From the NCBI GenBank assembly GCA_964420285.1, contig CAYQTE010000029.1:1-52938 (forward strand): DNA of 52,938 nucleotides, given 5' to 3'. This document shows, piece after piece, positions 33,355 through 41,098 of this stretch (positions are counted from its first letter, which is position 1; each line of letters starts with the position of its first letter). The notes beneath the pieces are model-generated. The model had not been told where the DNA came from, searched no databases, and saw only the letters and a list, made by a program, of their open reading frames with translations. A program made the translations under genes and the position numbers. The DNA comes from CAYQTE01 sp964420285 (GTDB taxonomy: Bacteria > Planctomycetota > Phycisphaerae > Tepidisphaerales > Tepidisphaeraceae).

Positions 33355-34008
33355 TCAGGCGGTCGCCGGCAGGTCGGCCGTGCAATGGGCGCATTTCTTG
33401 GCCTTGATCGGAATCACCGACAGGCACATCGGGCATTCCTTGGTCGTAATCGCCGCCGGAGCGGCGGGCTTCTGGATCGACTTGCTCATCCAGCCGACGA
33501 CCTTCACGATCATAAAGAATACCGAAGCCGCGAGGATCACGAAATTCAGCAGCGCCGCCAGGAACTGACCGATCAAGATCGGCCCGATGTGCCATTGTTC
33601 ATAGGTCATGATCGGCGGCGGCGGAGGTGTGGACGCCGGGGCCGGGCTTGGCGCGGCACTGGGCGCCGGGGCGGGAGGAGGAGGTGCTGCCGCCTCGGCT
33701 GGTGGAGTCGCCGCCGCCCCTGCCGCGGCCGCCGCGGCCGGCTGAGTCGCCGCCATCGTCGTCGGCTGGGTCGTTCCCGCGACCTTCGCCACCGTATTCG
33801 TCGCAACGGTCGCCGCGGCGGTGGCCGCGTGATTCACAAGCGGCATGACGATGCCGTTGACAGTCGGCATGACCACGTCGTTCACCATGGCCGTCACCAC
33901 GGTCGTGAACGCACCGCCGATCACGATGCCCACCGCCAGATCGAGCATGTTGCCCTTGAAGGCAAATCCAATAAACTCGCTCCACAACGACTTGATTTTG
34001 CCAGCCAT
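33355..34008 (-). CDS. mscL: large-conductance mechanosensitive channel MscL, extended with zinc ribbon
   Basis: The N-terminal part is MscL: MAGKIKSLWSEFIGFAFKGN, MLDLAVGIVIGGAFTTVVTA and MVNDVVMPTVNGIVMP, the first helix and pore. The second helix is IGQFLAALLNFVILAASVFF. Between them is an insert of about 85 residues, almost pure Ala/Pro/Thr/Gln, in the periplasmic loop. The C-terminus is ECPMCLSVIPIKAKKCAHC, a CxxC-x10-CxxC zinc ribbon. Usual MscL is about 136 aa; this is 217 aa. AGGAG stands 6 nt before ATG 34008; the upstream frame to 34047 is rejected. First gene of the mscL/lipoprotein/AsmA-like operon. Confidence 0.92.
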   Translation of the reverse strand: MAGKIKSLWSEFIGFAFKGNMLDLAVGIVIGGAFTTVVTAMVNDVVMPTVNGIVMPLVNHAATAAATVATNTVAKVAGTTQPTTMAATQPAAAAAAGAAATPPAEAAAPPPPAPAPSAAPSPAPASTPPPPPIMTYEQWHIGPILIGQFLAALLNFVILAASVFFMIVKVVGWMSKSIQKPAAPAAITTKECPMCLSVIPIKAKKCAHCTADLPATA

Positions 34009-34145
34009 GACCGTCTCCTGTTCATTAGTTCGATTCGCAGTGTACAAAAATAGGCTTATTTATGGCTACTTGTCAAAGATTGGTGCGCGGATTGGCCTCT
34101 CCGCGGGCTTATCAGTAGCGAGCCAGTGGCGATAATGGAACTCTG

Positions 34146-35021
34146 ATGAACCCGGACCCCGCACGCACCGCGCCAGCGCTGCCCAATGTCTTTCGCCGCC
34201 GCGCCGCCGCCGCACGCGCTCTGGCCGTCGTCTGCCTGCTGGCCGCCGTGCCTTTGATCGTCGCCGCGGTTGCCGGTTCACAGCACCTGCCGCGCGGACG
34301 ATGGATAACGGCGGCGGCCGCCATTGGCATGATCCTGGCCGTCGCGGTTGCGTCATTTGTCAGCGCCGCTCACCTTCGGCAACAGGCTCGACGATTGGAC
34401 GCATCCCTGGCTCGCCTGCAGGCCGGGCAGTTTATGGTGCGATGGACGTATTCGGCGGCGCTGTGGCAGGCGTGGTCGGCGAGCGTTCCCGGCGGGCCAT
34501 CGTTCAGGGTTGATTCGCCATCCATCGTACCCGCCGTCGCCGCCATCGTTGCGATGGTGGCCGCCGTGGCAAGCCTGCGCGATCAACGCGCCGCGGCATA
34601 CACGGCCGCCGCCGCCCTGGCCGCTGCCTTGCTCGTTTTCTTTATGCACTGGGCGAGACGTGCCCTGCGCATCCGCCGGCAATCCCCCGGCGTGCGCGAG
34701 TGCTTCATCGCCAACGACATGCTCTATTTTGACGAGCAACCGATCTTCTTCAACTCGCACGAATCACGCCTGGCGTCGATTGCCTACCACGCCGGCGAGA
34801 TTCCCGAAGTGCGACTGCGCATCGTCCTGCTCGACCGCGACGGCGACGACATCCGCACGCTGAACGTGCATATTCCCGTCCCCCCGCGCGGCGGATCGGC
34901 CGCACGACGCGTCGCAACACGCCTTCGCCGCCGCTACGACCCGGCTTCCGTTCATCTCACCGGCCGTCATCCGCACCACAAGTTGATCCATCGCAATCCG
35001 CCACCGCCCGGGGCCAGGTGA
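34146..35021 (+). CDS. multi-pass membrane protein, 291 aa
   Basis: Four likely membrane helices: about residues 25-43, 53-74, 130-145 and 151-166 (LAVVCLLAAVPLIVAAVAG, ITAAAAIGMILAVAVASFVS, IVPAVAAIVAMVAAVASL, AAAALAAALLVFFMHWA). The C-terminal 120 residues are soluble and cytosolic (ECFIANDMLYFDEQPIFFNS, then EVRLRIVLLDRDGDDIRTLN), perhaps a PH-like or bPH domain. Basic tail. No family recognised. It diverges from mscL with a 137-bp gap. Confidence 0.72.
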   Translation: MNPDPARTAPALPNVFRRRAAAARALAVVCLLAAVPLIVAAVAGSQHLPRGRWITAAAAIGMILAVAVASFVSAAHLRQQARRLDASLARLQAGQFMVRWTYSAALWQAWSASVPGGPSFRVDSPSIVPAVAAIVAMVAAVASLRDQRAAAYTAAAALAAALLVFFMHWARRALRIRRQSPGVRECFIANDMLYFDEQPIFFNSHESRLASIAYHAGEIPEVRLRIVLLDRDGDDIRTLNVHIPVPPRGGSAARRVATRLRRRYDPASVHLTGRHPHHKLIHRNPPPPGAR

Positions 35022-35063
35022 TCCGGCTCAGAATGTGCCAAGCCGGCGGCGGCCTACTTCTTC

Positions 35064-35091
35064 CCCCTCGCCCTGTACTCGGGGAGAGGGG
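35064..35091. repeat. intergenic hairpin with GTACT core
   Basis: CCCCTCGCCC and GGGGAGAGGGG pair around TGTACTC. It is a single copy of the hairpin that forms the inner repeats of the 220-bp elements. It lies between the end of the membrane protein gene and the end of the histidine kinase gene. Confidence 0.65.
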
Positions 35092-35150
35092 AAAAAGAGG
35101 CGGCCCCGCATGGATTGATGCTCACCCGCAATATCGGGCACACCCCAAGA

Positions 35151-36563
35151 TCACGCGGCGGTGGACGCGGCGGCGGCGGGGAAAAGACATGTCACGGTCG
35201 TGCCCTTTCCGAGGGTGGATTCGAGCTTCACCGTCCCGCCCAGCGCGTTGACGGCATGTTTGACAATAGCCAGGCCCAGGCCGGTGCCACGGCCGGCGCT
35301 GCCGCTGCGCGACGGATCGACCTGATAGAACCGCTCGAAGACGCGATCGATGTGTTCCCTGGCAATGCCGATGCCGGTGTCGGCCACGGAAAGGAAAACC
35401 CCCGGCCCGTTGCCGGAATTGAAGCCGATTTCGACGGTGACGGTTCCGGCGGGTGGCGTGAACCGGATGCTGTTCTCGACGAGGTTCTTGAGAATGACGT
35501 TGAGCAGCCAGGAATCGCTCTGGAATTGTTCGGGCGGAGTGTGATCGAGAAGGCGCACGTCGACATTCTTCTGTCGCGCCAGAGGAACAAGCGTGGAGCG
35601 CAGGAGCGAATAGAGATCGGACACCTTGACCGGGGCCACCTGCATGCGCAGGCTCGGACTCTCCACGCGCGACAGGTCCATGAGATCGCGCAGCATGTCC
35701 TCGAGACGGCGGAGATGGCCGTCGATGATCGTCAGGCATCGCTCGGATTGCTGTTTGTCGTCGCCCATCACTTCGCGGAGAGTTTCGAAGGCAACTTTGA
35801 TGGCGGCGATGGGCGTGCGCAACTCGTGGCTGGCATTGGCGACGAAATCGGTCTTCATCTGCCCGGTGGCCGCCAGAGTGCTTTGATCGCGAAATACCAA
35901 GAGCGCCCCGCCGTCGGCGGTCTTCTGGGCGACGACCTGATAGGCATATCGCTGGCCGCGGCGGACGATGCGAATTTCGCGCTGAAGCGGACGGGGGGCG
36001 GAATCGGCGCCAAGCTGATCGACCAACTCCAGAATGGGTTCGTCATTGATGATCGCCACGATCTTCTGCCGCATCGCCTGGGCCGGGGCCAGTTGCAGGA
36101 GCACGGCGGCCGGGGCGTTGGCCATGATGATGCGATGGGAACCGTCGGTGGCGAGGATGGGGTCCGGGAGGCTGTCCACCAGACGCTGCAGGTCGGAGCG
36201 GGTCTTGTTGAGTTCGGCGAACTGCGACTGGACCTGAGCGGCCAGGGCATTGAGGCGAAGTGCCAGCATTTGGAACATTTCATTGCCGCGTGGATCGACG
36301 CGCACTTCCCATTCGCCGCCTCCCATGCGCTCCGTCGCCAGGGCGAGCCGCTGGGCCGGCCCGATCCAGTGGCGGCGCACGTGGAACGCCCCGGCAAGAA
36401 AGAACGCGGCAACAGCGCCGCCAGCGGCCAGCGCCAGCGCCCAGGGCGACATGGTCCCTTGTGCGACAAGCCGGCCGGCGGCGCCGGCCAGAGCGGCGGC
36501 AACAACGACGCACACGGCGGCCAGGAGACGGAAACGACGATTGACGGTCGAGCGCCAGGGCAC
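35151..36563 (-). CDS. PhoR-like sensor histidine kinase
   Basis: From GTG 36563 the protein has 470 aa: two membrane helices (about 11-32 and 40-60), a HAMP-like segment, a PAS domain (LVDSLPDPILATDGSHRIIM, then NAPAAVLLQ), HisKA with NASHELRTPIAAIK (His246), and HATPase_c with NLVENSIRFTP (N box), VADTGIGIA (G1) and GRGTGLGLAIVKHAV (G2). This is the layout of PhoR/VicK-type kinases. No response regulator is next to it. The frame continues upstream to 36962, but that part overlaps the DUF3299-like gene; GTG is chosen as it keeps the first helix, though no good ribosome site stands there. Confidence 0.85.
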   Translation of the reverse strand: MPWRSTVNRRFRLLAAVCVVVAAALAGAAGRLVAQGTMSPWALALAAGGAVAAFFLAGAFHVRRHWIGPAQRLALATERMGGGEWEVRVDPRGNEMFQMLALRLNALAAQVQSQFAELNKTRSDLQRLVDSLPDPILATDGSHRIIMANAPAAVLLQLAPAQAMRQKIVAIINDEPILELVDQLGADSAPRPLQREIRIVRRGQRYAYQVVAQKTADGGALLVFRDQSTLAATGQMKTDFVANASHELRTPIAAIKVAFETLREVMGDDKQQSERCLTIIDGHLRRLEDMLRDLMDLSRVESPSLRMQVAPVKVSDLYSLLRSTLVPLARQKNVDVRLLDHTPPEQFQSDSWLLNVILKNLVENSIRFTPPAGTVTVEIGFNSGNGPGVFLSVADTGIGIAREHIDRVFERFYQVDPSRSGSAGRGTGLGLAIVKHAVNALGGTVKLESTLGKGTTVTCLFPAAAASTAA

Positions 36564-36655
36564 GGTGGGATTATTCAGTTGACCGGGCAGGAATTCAAAT
36601 CCGCCCGCCGCCGCTTCCGCGCCGCGACAGGCAGATTCCGGCCAGCGAGCCGGAG

Positions 36656-37318
36656 TCAATACACCCGGGCGATGTGGGATGCGTCGAATCGGTATACGCT
36701 CAGGACCGCGCCGGTCTCCGGGTCGTTCTGGACACCGACGTGGAGTATCCCTTTGAGAATGATCGTGTCCCCGTAGGTGATGTCGGCGCCCGGCTCGTCG
36801 GCCGGAACGCTGGCAAATACAAAATGCTGAATCTGCGGCGGCCCGCTGAAGCAGCAGTTGGCGATCGAATAGCAGAGTTCGAAATTGTGCGCGTGCCCGG
36901 CGGTATCCGGACTCCAGGTCTGGCCGATGAGCGCGACCTTCTTGCCGTCCATCGCCCGCCACTGCGATGGAATATCCTCGTTGCGGGCCTTGATCTGATC
37001 CAGGTCAAAGGCGCCCATCGCCTGGAGGTTCAGTTCGGCATACTCGCCGCCGCTGATGCCGCCGGTCGCCGCCAGCCGGGCCCACCCATAGAACGAGGCG
37101 ACGATCACGGCGCCGAGCAATAGGCCGACGACCACCAAACCGACCAGGCGCCCAGTGATTCGCCGGCGCCAAGACGGCGGACAGGGCACAGGGGCATCGG
37201 CCGGCTTGACCGCCTGGGCGGCGGTGGTGGAACCGGGTTGAGAAATATCGCTTGTCGTAACGCCACCTCGAATATGAACCGAGGGCTCATGATACCCAAT
37301 TTTCAGTAAATCAGCCAA
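36656..37318 (-). CDS. membrane-anchored DUF3299-like protein A
   Basis: The open frame spans 220 codons from TTG 37318. A cytosolic N-terminus and one membrane helix (LVGLVVVGLLLGAVIVASFY) precede a DUF3299-type domain: NEDIPSQWRAMDGKKVALIG, then ELCYSIANCCFSGPPQIQHF with a cysteine trio, then LKGILHVGVQNDPETGAVLS. It is a close paralogue of the protein at 37836. The N-terminus of that paralogue (MTSEMSQP) aligns with TTSDISQP here, where the matching start codon is ACG at 37258, preceded by GAGG. So translation may start at ACG or at the upstream TTG, which has no ribosome site. Exact start uncertain. Confidence 0.75.
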   Translation of the reverse strand: MADLLKIGYHEPSVHIRGGVTTSDISQPGSTTAAQAVKPADAPVPCPPSWRRRITGRLVGLVVVGLLLGAVIVASFYGWARLAATGGISGGEYAELNLQAMGAFDLDQIKARNEDIPSQWRAMDGKKVALIGQTWSPDTAGHAHNFELCYSIANCCFSGPPQIQHFVFASVPADEPGADITYGDTIILKGILHVGVQNDPETGAVLSVYRFDASHIARVY

Positions 37319-37393
37319 GCGTCCGGCCGCAAAGTAACTATTCGGGGGATGGAGGAAGCAGTGGAATCCAGGCGCGATGCTTGCCGCGGGCCG

Positions 37394-37693
37394 TCAGGCC
37401 GTGACATCCAGATGCTCGACTTGCGAATCGGAGCCTTCGCCGTCGGCATCGTCGGTGGAACGCTGTCGATGTCCACGGCGGCGGTCTGGGGAATTGTGCT
37501 GGTCGTTGGTGGCGGGATCGACCTGCTGCGAGCTTTCCACCTGGTGCTCAAGCTCATCATCACGCGTGGCGATGTCGCGGGTTTGAATCTGGCGGCGGCG
37601 GAGCTGGCCGGTCTTTTCGCTTTCGGCCGTGGACTGGGCGACGGCGCCTCCCATTAAAGTGCCGGCCAGCGGGTTGATCGGGCTCATGCTCAT
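37394..37693 (-). CDS. planctomycete small hydrophilic protein ending LDVTA
   Basis: From ATG 37693 the 99-aa protein is MSMSPINPLAGTLMGGAVAQ, then STAESEKTGQLRRRQIQ, then ELEHQVESSQQVDP, and ends with HLDVTA. It is polar and probably disordered apart from the N-terminus. The combination of MSxSPINP start, RQLRRxQ/ELEHQVES core and LD(V/L)TA end is a conserved planctomycete type as I know it; role unknown. A longer frame on the plus strand (37349-37657) was considered and judged the shadow. Confidence 0.68.
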   Translation of the reverse strand: MSMSPINPLAGTLMGGAVAQSTAESEKTGQLRRRQIQTRDIATRDDELEHQVESSQQVDPATNDQHNSPDRRRGHRQRSTDDADGEGSDSQVEHLDVTA

Positions 37694-37778
37694 TGACGAA
37701 TCGCCGCGCCTGCGCAATTATCGGCAAAATCCGGCCCGCAGTGAGATGGAATTCGCAGGAATACGGCCCCCCAAGACG

Positions 37779-37800
37779 CTCTCCCCAAACAAGGGGAGAG
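37779..37800. repeat. hairpin with CTCTCCCC arms
   Basis: CTCTCCCC and GGGGAGAG flank AAACAA; A tract follows on the plus strand. It lies in the 142-bp gap between the LDVTA protein and DUF3299-like protein B. Not a terminator in the direction of either gene. Confidence 0.5.
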
Positions 37801-37835
37801 GAAAAAAAGAAAGCCGCTCAACTGGCGAATTATTC

Positions 37836-38444
37836 CTATCCGGCGTGCTGGACGTTGGTTACGTCAATTCGGTAGACGCTCAGGATGGTGCCGGCTTCGG
37901 GGTCTCTTTGCACACCCACGTGAAGCACTCCCTCAACGCGAACGGGCTCGCCAACCGTGATATCGGCGCCGGGGAAATTGGGAGCGATCCTCGCATGCAC
38001 GAAGTGCTGAATCTTGGGCGGCCCGCCAAAGCAGCAGTTGGCGATCGAGTAGCAAAGCTGAAACGAGCGGATACCGTCGCCGGCACTTTCAGGGCTCCAT
38101 GTTTCGCCAACAAGGATGACCTTTTGGCCGTCCAGCGCCCGCCACCGCGATGGAATGTCCTCGTCGCGGGCGTTCTTCGAATCCATCTCGAACAGGCTCA
38201 TCGCCTTGAGGTTGCAGTTGAAATAATTGCCCTCTTTGACGATCCCTCCGGTCAGGGCCTGCTCGGCCCAGGTATAAAACATGGCCCCGATCAATCCCAC
38301 AATCAGCATGCCGACGACGACAACCCCGATCATGCGCGGATTGATCCGCTCGCGCCAGGTCGGTTCATACGGCGCCGGCGCATAGTCCGGCTTCAACACC
38401 CCGACACGATTGGCCGGCGCTGGTTGTGACATTTCACTGGTCAT
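37836..38444 (-). CDS. membrane-anchored DUF3299-like protein B
   Basis: The 202-aa protein starts MTSEMSQPAPANRVGVL; GAGG lies 8 nt before the ATG. One membrane helix (RMIGVVVVGMLIVGLIGAMF, about residues 37-56) is followed by the DUF3299-type domain: ARDEDIPSRWRALDGQKVIL, ELxYSIANCCF-like QLCYSIANCCFGGPPKIQHF, and VEGVLHVGVQRDPEAGTILS. It is a close paralogue of protein A at 36656. The domain faces the periplasm. Role unknown; the cysteines in CYSIANCCF might bind metal or heme, or form disulfides. Confidence 0.78.
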   Translation of the reverse strand: MTSEMSQPAPANRVGVLKPDYAPAPYEPTWRERINPRMIGVVVVGMLIVGLIGAMFYTWAEQALTGGIVKEGNYFNCNLKAMSLFEMDSKNARDEDIPSRWRALDGQKVILVGETWSPESAGDGIRSFQLCYSIANCCFGGPPKIQHFVHARIAPNFPGADITVGEPVRVEGVLHVGVQRDPEAGTILSVYRIDVTNVQHAG

Positions 38445-38489
38445 GGCTGCACCTCGAAAATGGATGAAGTATGAAACTGAATTTTTTCG

Positions 38490-39245
38490 TTAATCGGCCG
38501 GGCGGATGCTCGACGCGGATATCTCAAAAATACTGACCACAAAATCATCATCCTTGGTCTCGGCGACCTTCAGCGTACCCTCGACGATCAATTCCTGCGA
38601 GGTGTATTTCGCCACGCTCTTGCCCGGCGGCGTGTGCACGATGACGGTGTGCTGCACCTGCGGCGGCTGCCCGTAGCAGCAGCCGAACAGGCTCGGCACG
38701 AACGCGAATTCCGTGATGTTCTCGACCTGGTCCATGGGCATCATGTAACCGTGCGTACGCAGCTTACATCCGGATAACGCCGTCACATCGGCCGGTATTC
38801 CGCCAGGTGTCAGCGGATCATAGGTGAAATTCCCAAGCTGCTTGATCTGCATTTCCAGTATCTGGCCGGGTTTGGGCGCGACGTGCGGCTGACGCAGCCG
38901 CAGATCCATGATCATCGAAGGATCGGTCGGGGCGCCGGTCGGCGAAAGCGGCACGGAAGCCAACACGGCCGGCTTCGTGGCCGGCGTGGTCACCGCCACT
39001 TCCAGATTCTTCTGGCAGACGCGAATTTGTTCGTTGATCTGGGCAAGATGGTCCGGCTTGTCGGTCAATCCGGCCGCGACATGCTGCAACAGCGGCAGGG
39101 CCACTCCGTATTGCCCGCTGGCCATCGCCTGCGTAGCCCGAAATTCACTGGCCGCCAGATCAGCCTGCGAACCCGCCGGCTGGGTCGTCTGGGCCAGAGC
39201 AGCCGAACAAAGGCATCCTATCCAGGCTATTGTCATCCAACGCAT
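38490..39245 (-). CDS. secreted DUF3299 protein C with helical N-terminal domain
   Basis: The frame opens at ATG 39251 (MPMRW) but GGAG stands one base before that ATG and 7 nt before ATG 39245, so MRWMTIAWIGCLCSAALAQ is the signal peptide; its homologue next door also begins MRW. After TTQPAGSQ comes a helical repeat-like part (LAASEFRATQAMASGQYGV, LPLLQHVAAGL), then DUF3299: NFTYDPLTPGGIPADVTAL, GCKLRTHGYMMPMDQVENIT, EFAFVPSLFGCCYGQPPQVQ and VEGTLKVAETKDDDFVVSIF. This matches the DUF3299 signature in which a loop with cysteine and proline (GaCiHxPPPP in relatives) is central. 251 aa. Confidence 0.85.
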   Translation of the reverse strand: MRWMTIAWIGCLCSAALAQTTQPAGSQADLAASEFRATQAMASGQYGVALPLLQHVAAGLTDKPDHLAQINEQIRVCQKNLEVAVTTPATKPAVLASVPLSPTGAPTDPSMIMDLRLRQPHVAPKPGQILEMQIKQLGNFTYDPLTPGGIPADVTALSGCKLRTHGYMMPMDQVENITEFAFVPSLFGCCYGQPPQVQHTVIVHTPPGKSVAKYTSQELIVEGTLKVAETKDDDFVVSIFEISASSIRPAD

Positions 39246-39275
39246 TGGCATACTCCATTATAGGTCGGCAATTGG

Positions 39276-39833
39276 TTATTTCGCCGCGCGGACACTCGTT
39301 GCCGTTATATCAAAAATACTGACGATGTACCCGTCATCCTCTGTTTCAGCGACCTTGAGCGTTCCTTCGACGATCAATTCCTGCGTCGTATATTTGGCAA
39401 TCGGCTTGCCCGGCGGTGCGTGAACGATGATAGAGTGCTGCACCAGAGTCCCCACGCCCGGCTGGTCGGGCAACAGCCTCGGTACCAGCATGAACTCAGT
39501 GATGTCCTCGACCTGATCCACCGGCAATATGTAGCCGTGTACACGTAGTGTGCAGCCATCGAGCGACCGCACGTCAGCAGGTATTCCGCCGGGTGTCAGC
39601 GGATCGTACGTGAAATTCCCAAGCTGCTCGATCCGCATCTCAAGCACCTGCCCCGGTTTGGGCGCTTCATGCGGCCGGCGGAGCTTGAGGTCCATGACCA
39701 CGCTGGGATCGGCCGGGGCGCTGGTGGGCAGAACCGATTCCGCCCTCGATGTTGCAACGACCGACGGCTGGGTCGTCTGCGCCGCAGCGACCGAACAAAG
39801 GCATGCTATCCAAGCTGTTGTGATCCACCGCAT
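39276..39833 (-). CDS. secreted DUF3299 protein D lacking the cysteine motif
   Basis: ATG 39833 is supported by GGAG 7 nt upstream. The 185-aa protein has signal MRWITTAWIACLCSVAAAQ, linker TTQPSVV, and DUF3299: NFTYDPLTPGGIPADVRSL, GCTLRVHGYILPVDQVEDIT, EFMLVPRLLPDQPGVGTLVQ, and VEGTLKVAETEDDGYIVSIF. The GCCYGQPPQVQ loop of protein C is replaced by LPDQPGVGTLVQ, so the two cysteines are gone. Protein D is a close paralogue of C but lacks its helical N-terminal part. The upstream frame to 39959 is not used. Confidence 0.85.
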   Translation of the reverse strand: MRWITTAWIACLCSVAAAQTTQPSVVATSRAESVLPTSAPADPSVVMDLKLRRPHEAPKPGQVLEMRIEQLGNFTYDPLTPGGIPADVRSLDGCTLRVHGYILPVDQVEDITEFMLVPRLLPDQPGVGTLVQHSIIVHAPPGKPIAKYTTQELIVEGTLKVAETEDDGYIVSIFDITATSVRAAK

Positions 39834-40044
39834 CGCGATGCTCCAACGCAGCCGGGGCAGCGACCGACAGATTCCATCCGCCGCCCCCAAGCCGTGCCAA
39901 GACGTTCTCATAGAGTATAACCGCGGGAACCAAAAAAAGATTCGCAAATTCACCGGCAATCGGGTGAGAAAACGCCCGATTTCCCTCCCCGGCCGCCTTT
40001 TCTTCCACTTCCCGCACCCAGCAAGAGCGGTAAGATGTTGCCCT

Positions 40045-40317
40045 TCATCGAGTTGCGATCGCCCGGCCCAAGGTCTCCCGGATCAATCCCGCCAGGAGCA
40101 GACCGGCGGCGAACATCATCGCCGCGGCACATCCACGCCGTTTGCCCAGTTGTGATGCCTGAGCGGGATTGGGGATTTGCCCGTTGATGCGCGATTCAAG
40201 GGCCGCCATATCCACCGGCGAAGTCGCCATTGCCGCCAGACGCTCCCGGATCGCCGAATCCCACGGCGAACTCGATCCCGTCAGGTCTTGATCTTCATTC
40301 GACTGCGTCATGCCCAT
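40045..40317 (-). CDS. small membrane protein, probable anti-sigma partner, 90 aa
   Basis: The protein (MGMTQSNEDQDLTG...) has a polar N-terminus, a mixed region AIRERLAAMATSPVDMAALE, and one membrane helix at the C-terminus (CAAAMMFAAGLLLAGLI). It begins 21 bp after the sigma factor gene and points the same way. Small single-helix proteins in this position are often anti-sigma factors; the HxxxCxxC zinc motif is absent, so the role is inferred from position only. The 211 bp after it (39834-40044) hold no gene I can see. Confidence 0.6.
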   Translation of the reverse strand: MGMTQSNEDQDLTGSSSPWDSAIRERLAAMATSPVDMAALESRINGQIPNPAQASQLGKRRGCAAAMMFAAGLLLAGLIRETLGRAIATR

Positions 40318-40338
40318 TCATCCATCGCGAAAAATCCA

Positions 40339-40926
40339 TCACCGCCGCTCGAATACCTGATTCCGCTGCACGGAATTCACCTCCGCCGCCAGCGGCACCA
40401 GCACATCACGCAGCATCTCGCGCGCCTGTTTGACGTGCGACTCGATCGTCCACACCGGCCGGTCCAGAATGACCGCCACCTGCTGCTGCTTCAGCCCCGC
40501 CACGTCCAAAAGCAGCACGGTCCATCGCATCTCCGGCGGCAATTCCCGGATGGCCATCAGCACCTGCTGATCGCTCAGTGATGCGAGAATCTCCCTGGGA
40601 TCACCGGCCGGCGTGTTCGAGCCGCTGGCCGCTTTGGATAGCCCGTGTGCTTCCACATCCGCTGGGGCCGGTGCGGAGTTGCTCAGTAGCGACTGACCTT
40701 GTCTGTAGAGGATTCCCAGCAGCCACATTCGCCAATCGGCCTCGCCGCGCTGGTTGATCGTCGCCGCCGCGGCCAGAAGTGTCTGGTAAGCCAATTCTTC
40801 CGCCAGGGCGTGATCGTCGCACGCGAAAATCGCCAACCGCAATAGTAATTCCGCGTGCGGCCAGACCGATTCATAAAAACTCGCCGCCGCATCAATTGCC
40901 GGCGGTTTTCCATCCGTGGCTCTCAT
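40339..40926 (-). CDS. ECF-type RNA polymerase sigma factor
   Basis: The 195-aa protein has region 2 (ASFYESVWPHAELLLRLAIF, DDHALAEELAYQTLLAAAAT) and region 4 with a helix-turn-helix (LPPEMRWTVLLLDVAGLKQQ, QVAVILDRPVWTIESHVKQA, REMLRDVL). Region 2 is less conserved than usual (the DAEDxxQ motif is DHALAEELAYQT), so it could be a divergent or special ECF sigma. Linker between the regions is Ser/Ala/Pro-rich. Start ATG 40926 has no strong ribosome site. It likely controls the downstream gene run to 36656; whether it autoregulates is not visible. Confidence 0.75.
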   Translation of the reverse strand: MRATDGKPPAIDAAASFYESVWPHAELLLRLAIFACDDHALAEELAYQTLLAAAATINQRGEADWRMWLLGILYRQGQSLLSNSAPAPADVEAHGLSKAASGSNTPAGDPREILASLSDQQVLMAIRELPPEMRWTVLLLDVAGLKQQQVAVILDRPVWTIESHVKQAREMLRDVLVPLAAEVNSVQRNQVFERR

Positions 40927-41098
40927 ATCACGATATCATACCGCAAACCGGACGGATTTCTCAGCGAGAATAATGACGGCGATCGCTCGCTTGCCGCAAT
41001 TCGCCGTGCGGGTTATCCTGCACGCAACAGTTCGCAATAGGATTGGCCTGGTTTTGTCAGATCAGAAGGAACCAAATGTTTTGCTGGCGGAGGCTTGT

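Noticed and set aside
31963..34053. 696-aa plus-strand frame over the lipoprotein and mscL
   Set aside because: Shadow of two real minus-strand genes; Arg-rich and without known domains.
35115..36776. 553-aa plus-strand frame over the histidine kinase
   Set aside because: Antisense of a protein with full HisKA and HATPase motifs.
37349..37657. 102-aa plus-strand frame with a hydrophobic stretch
   Set aside because: The opposite frame has a conserved planctomycete protein pattern (ELEHQVES, LDVTA end), so this is its shadow.
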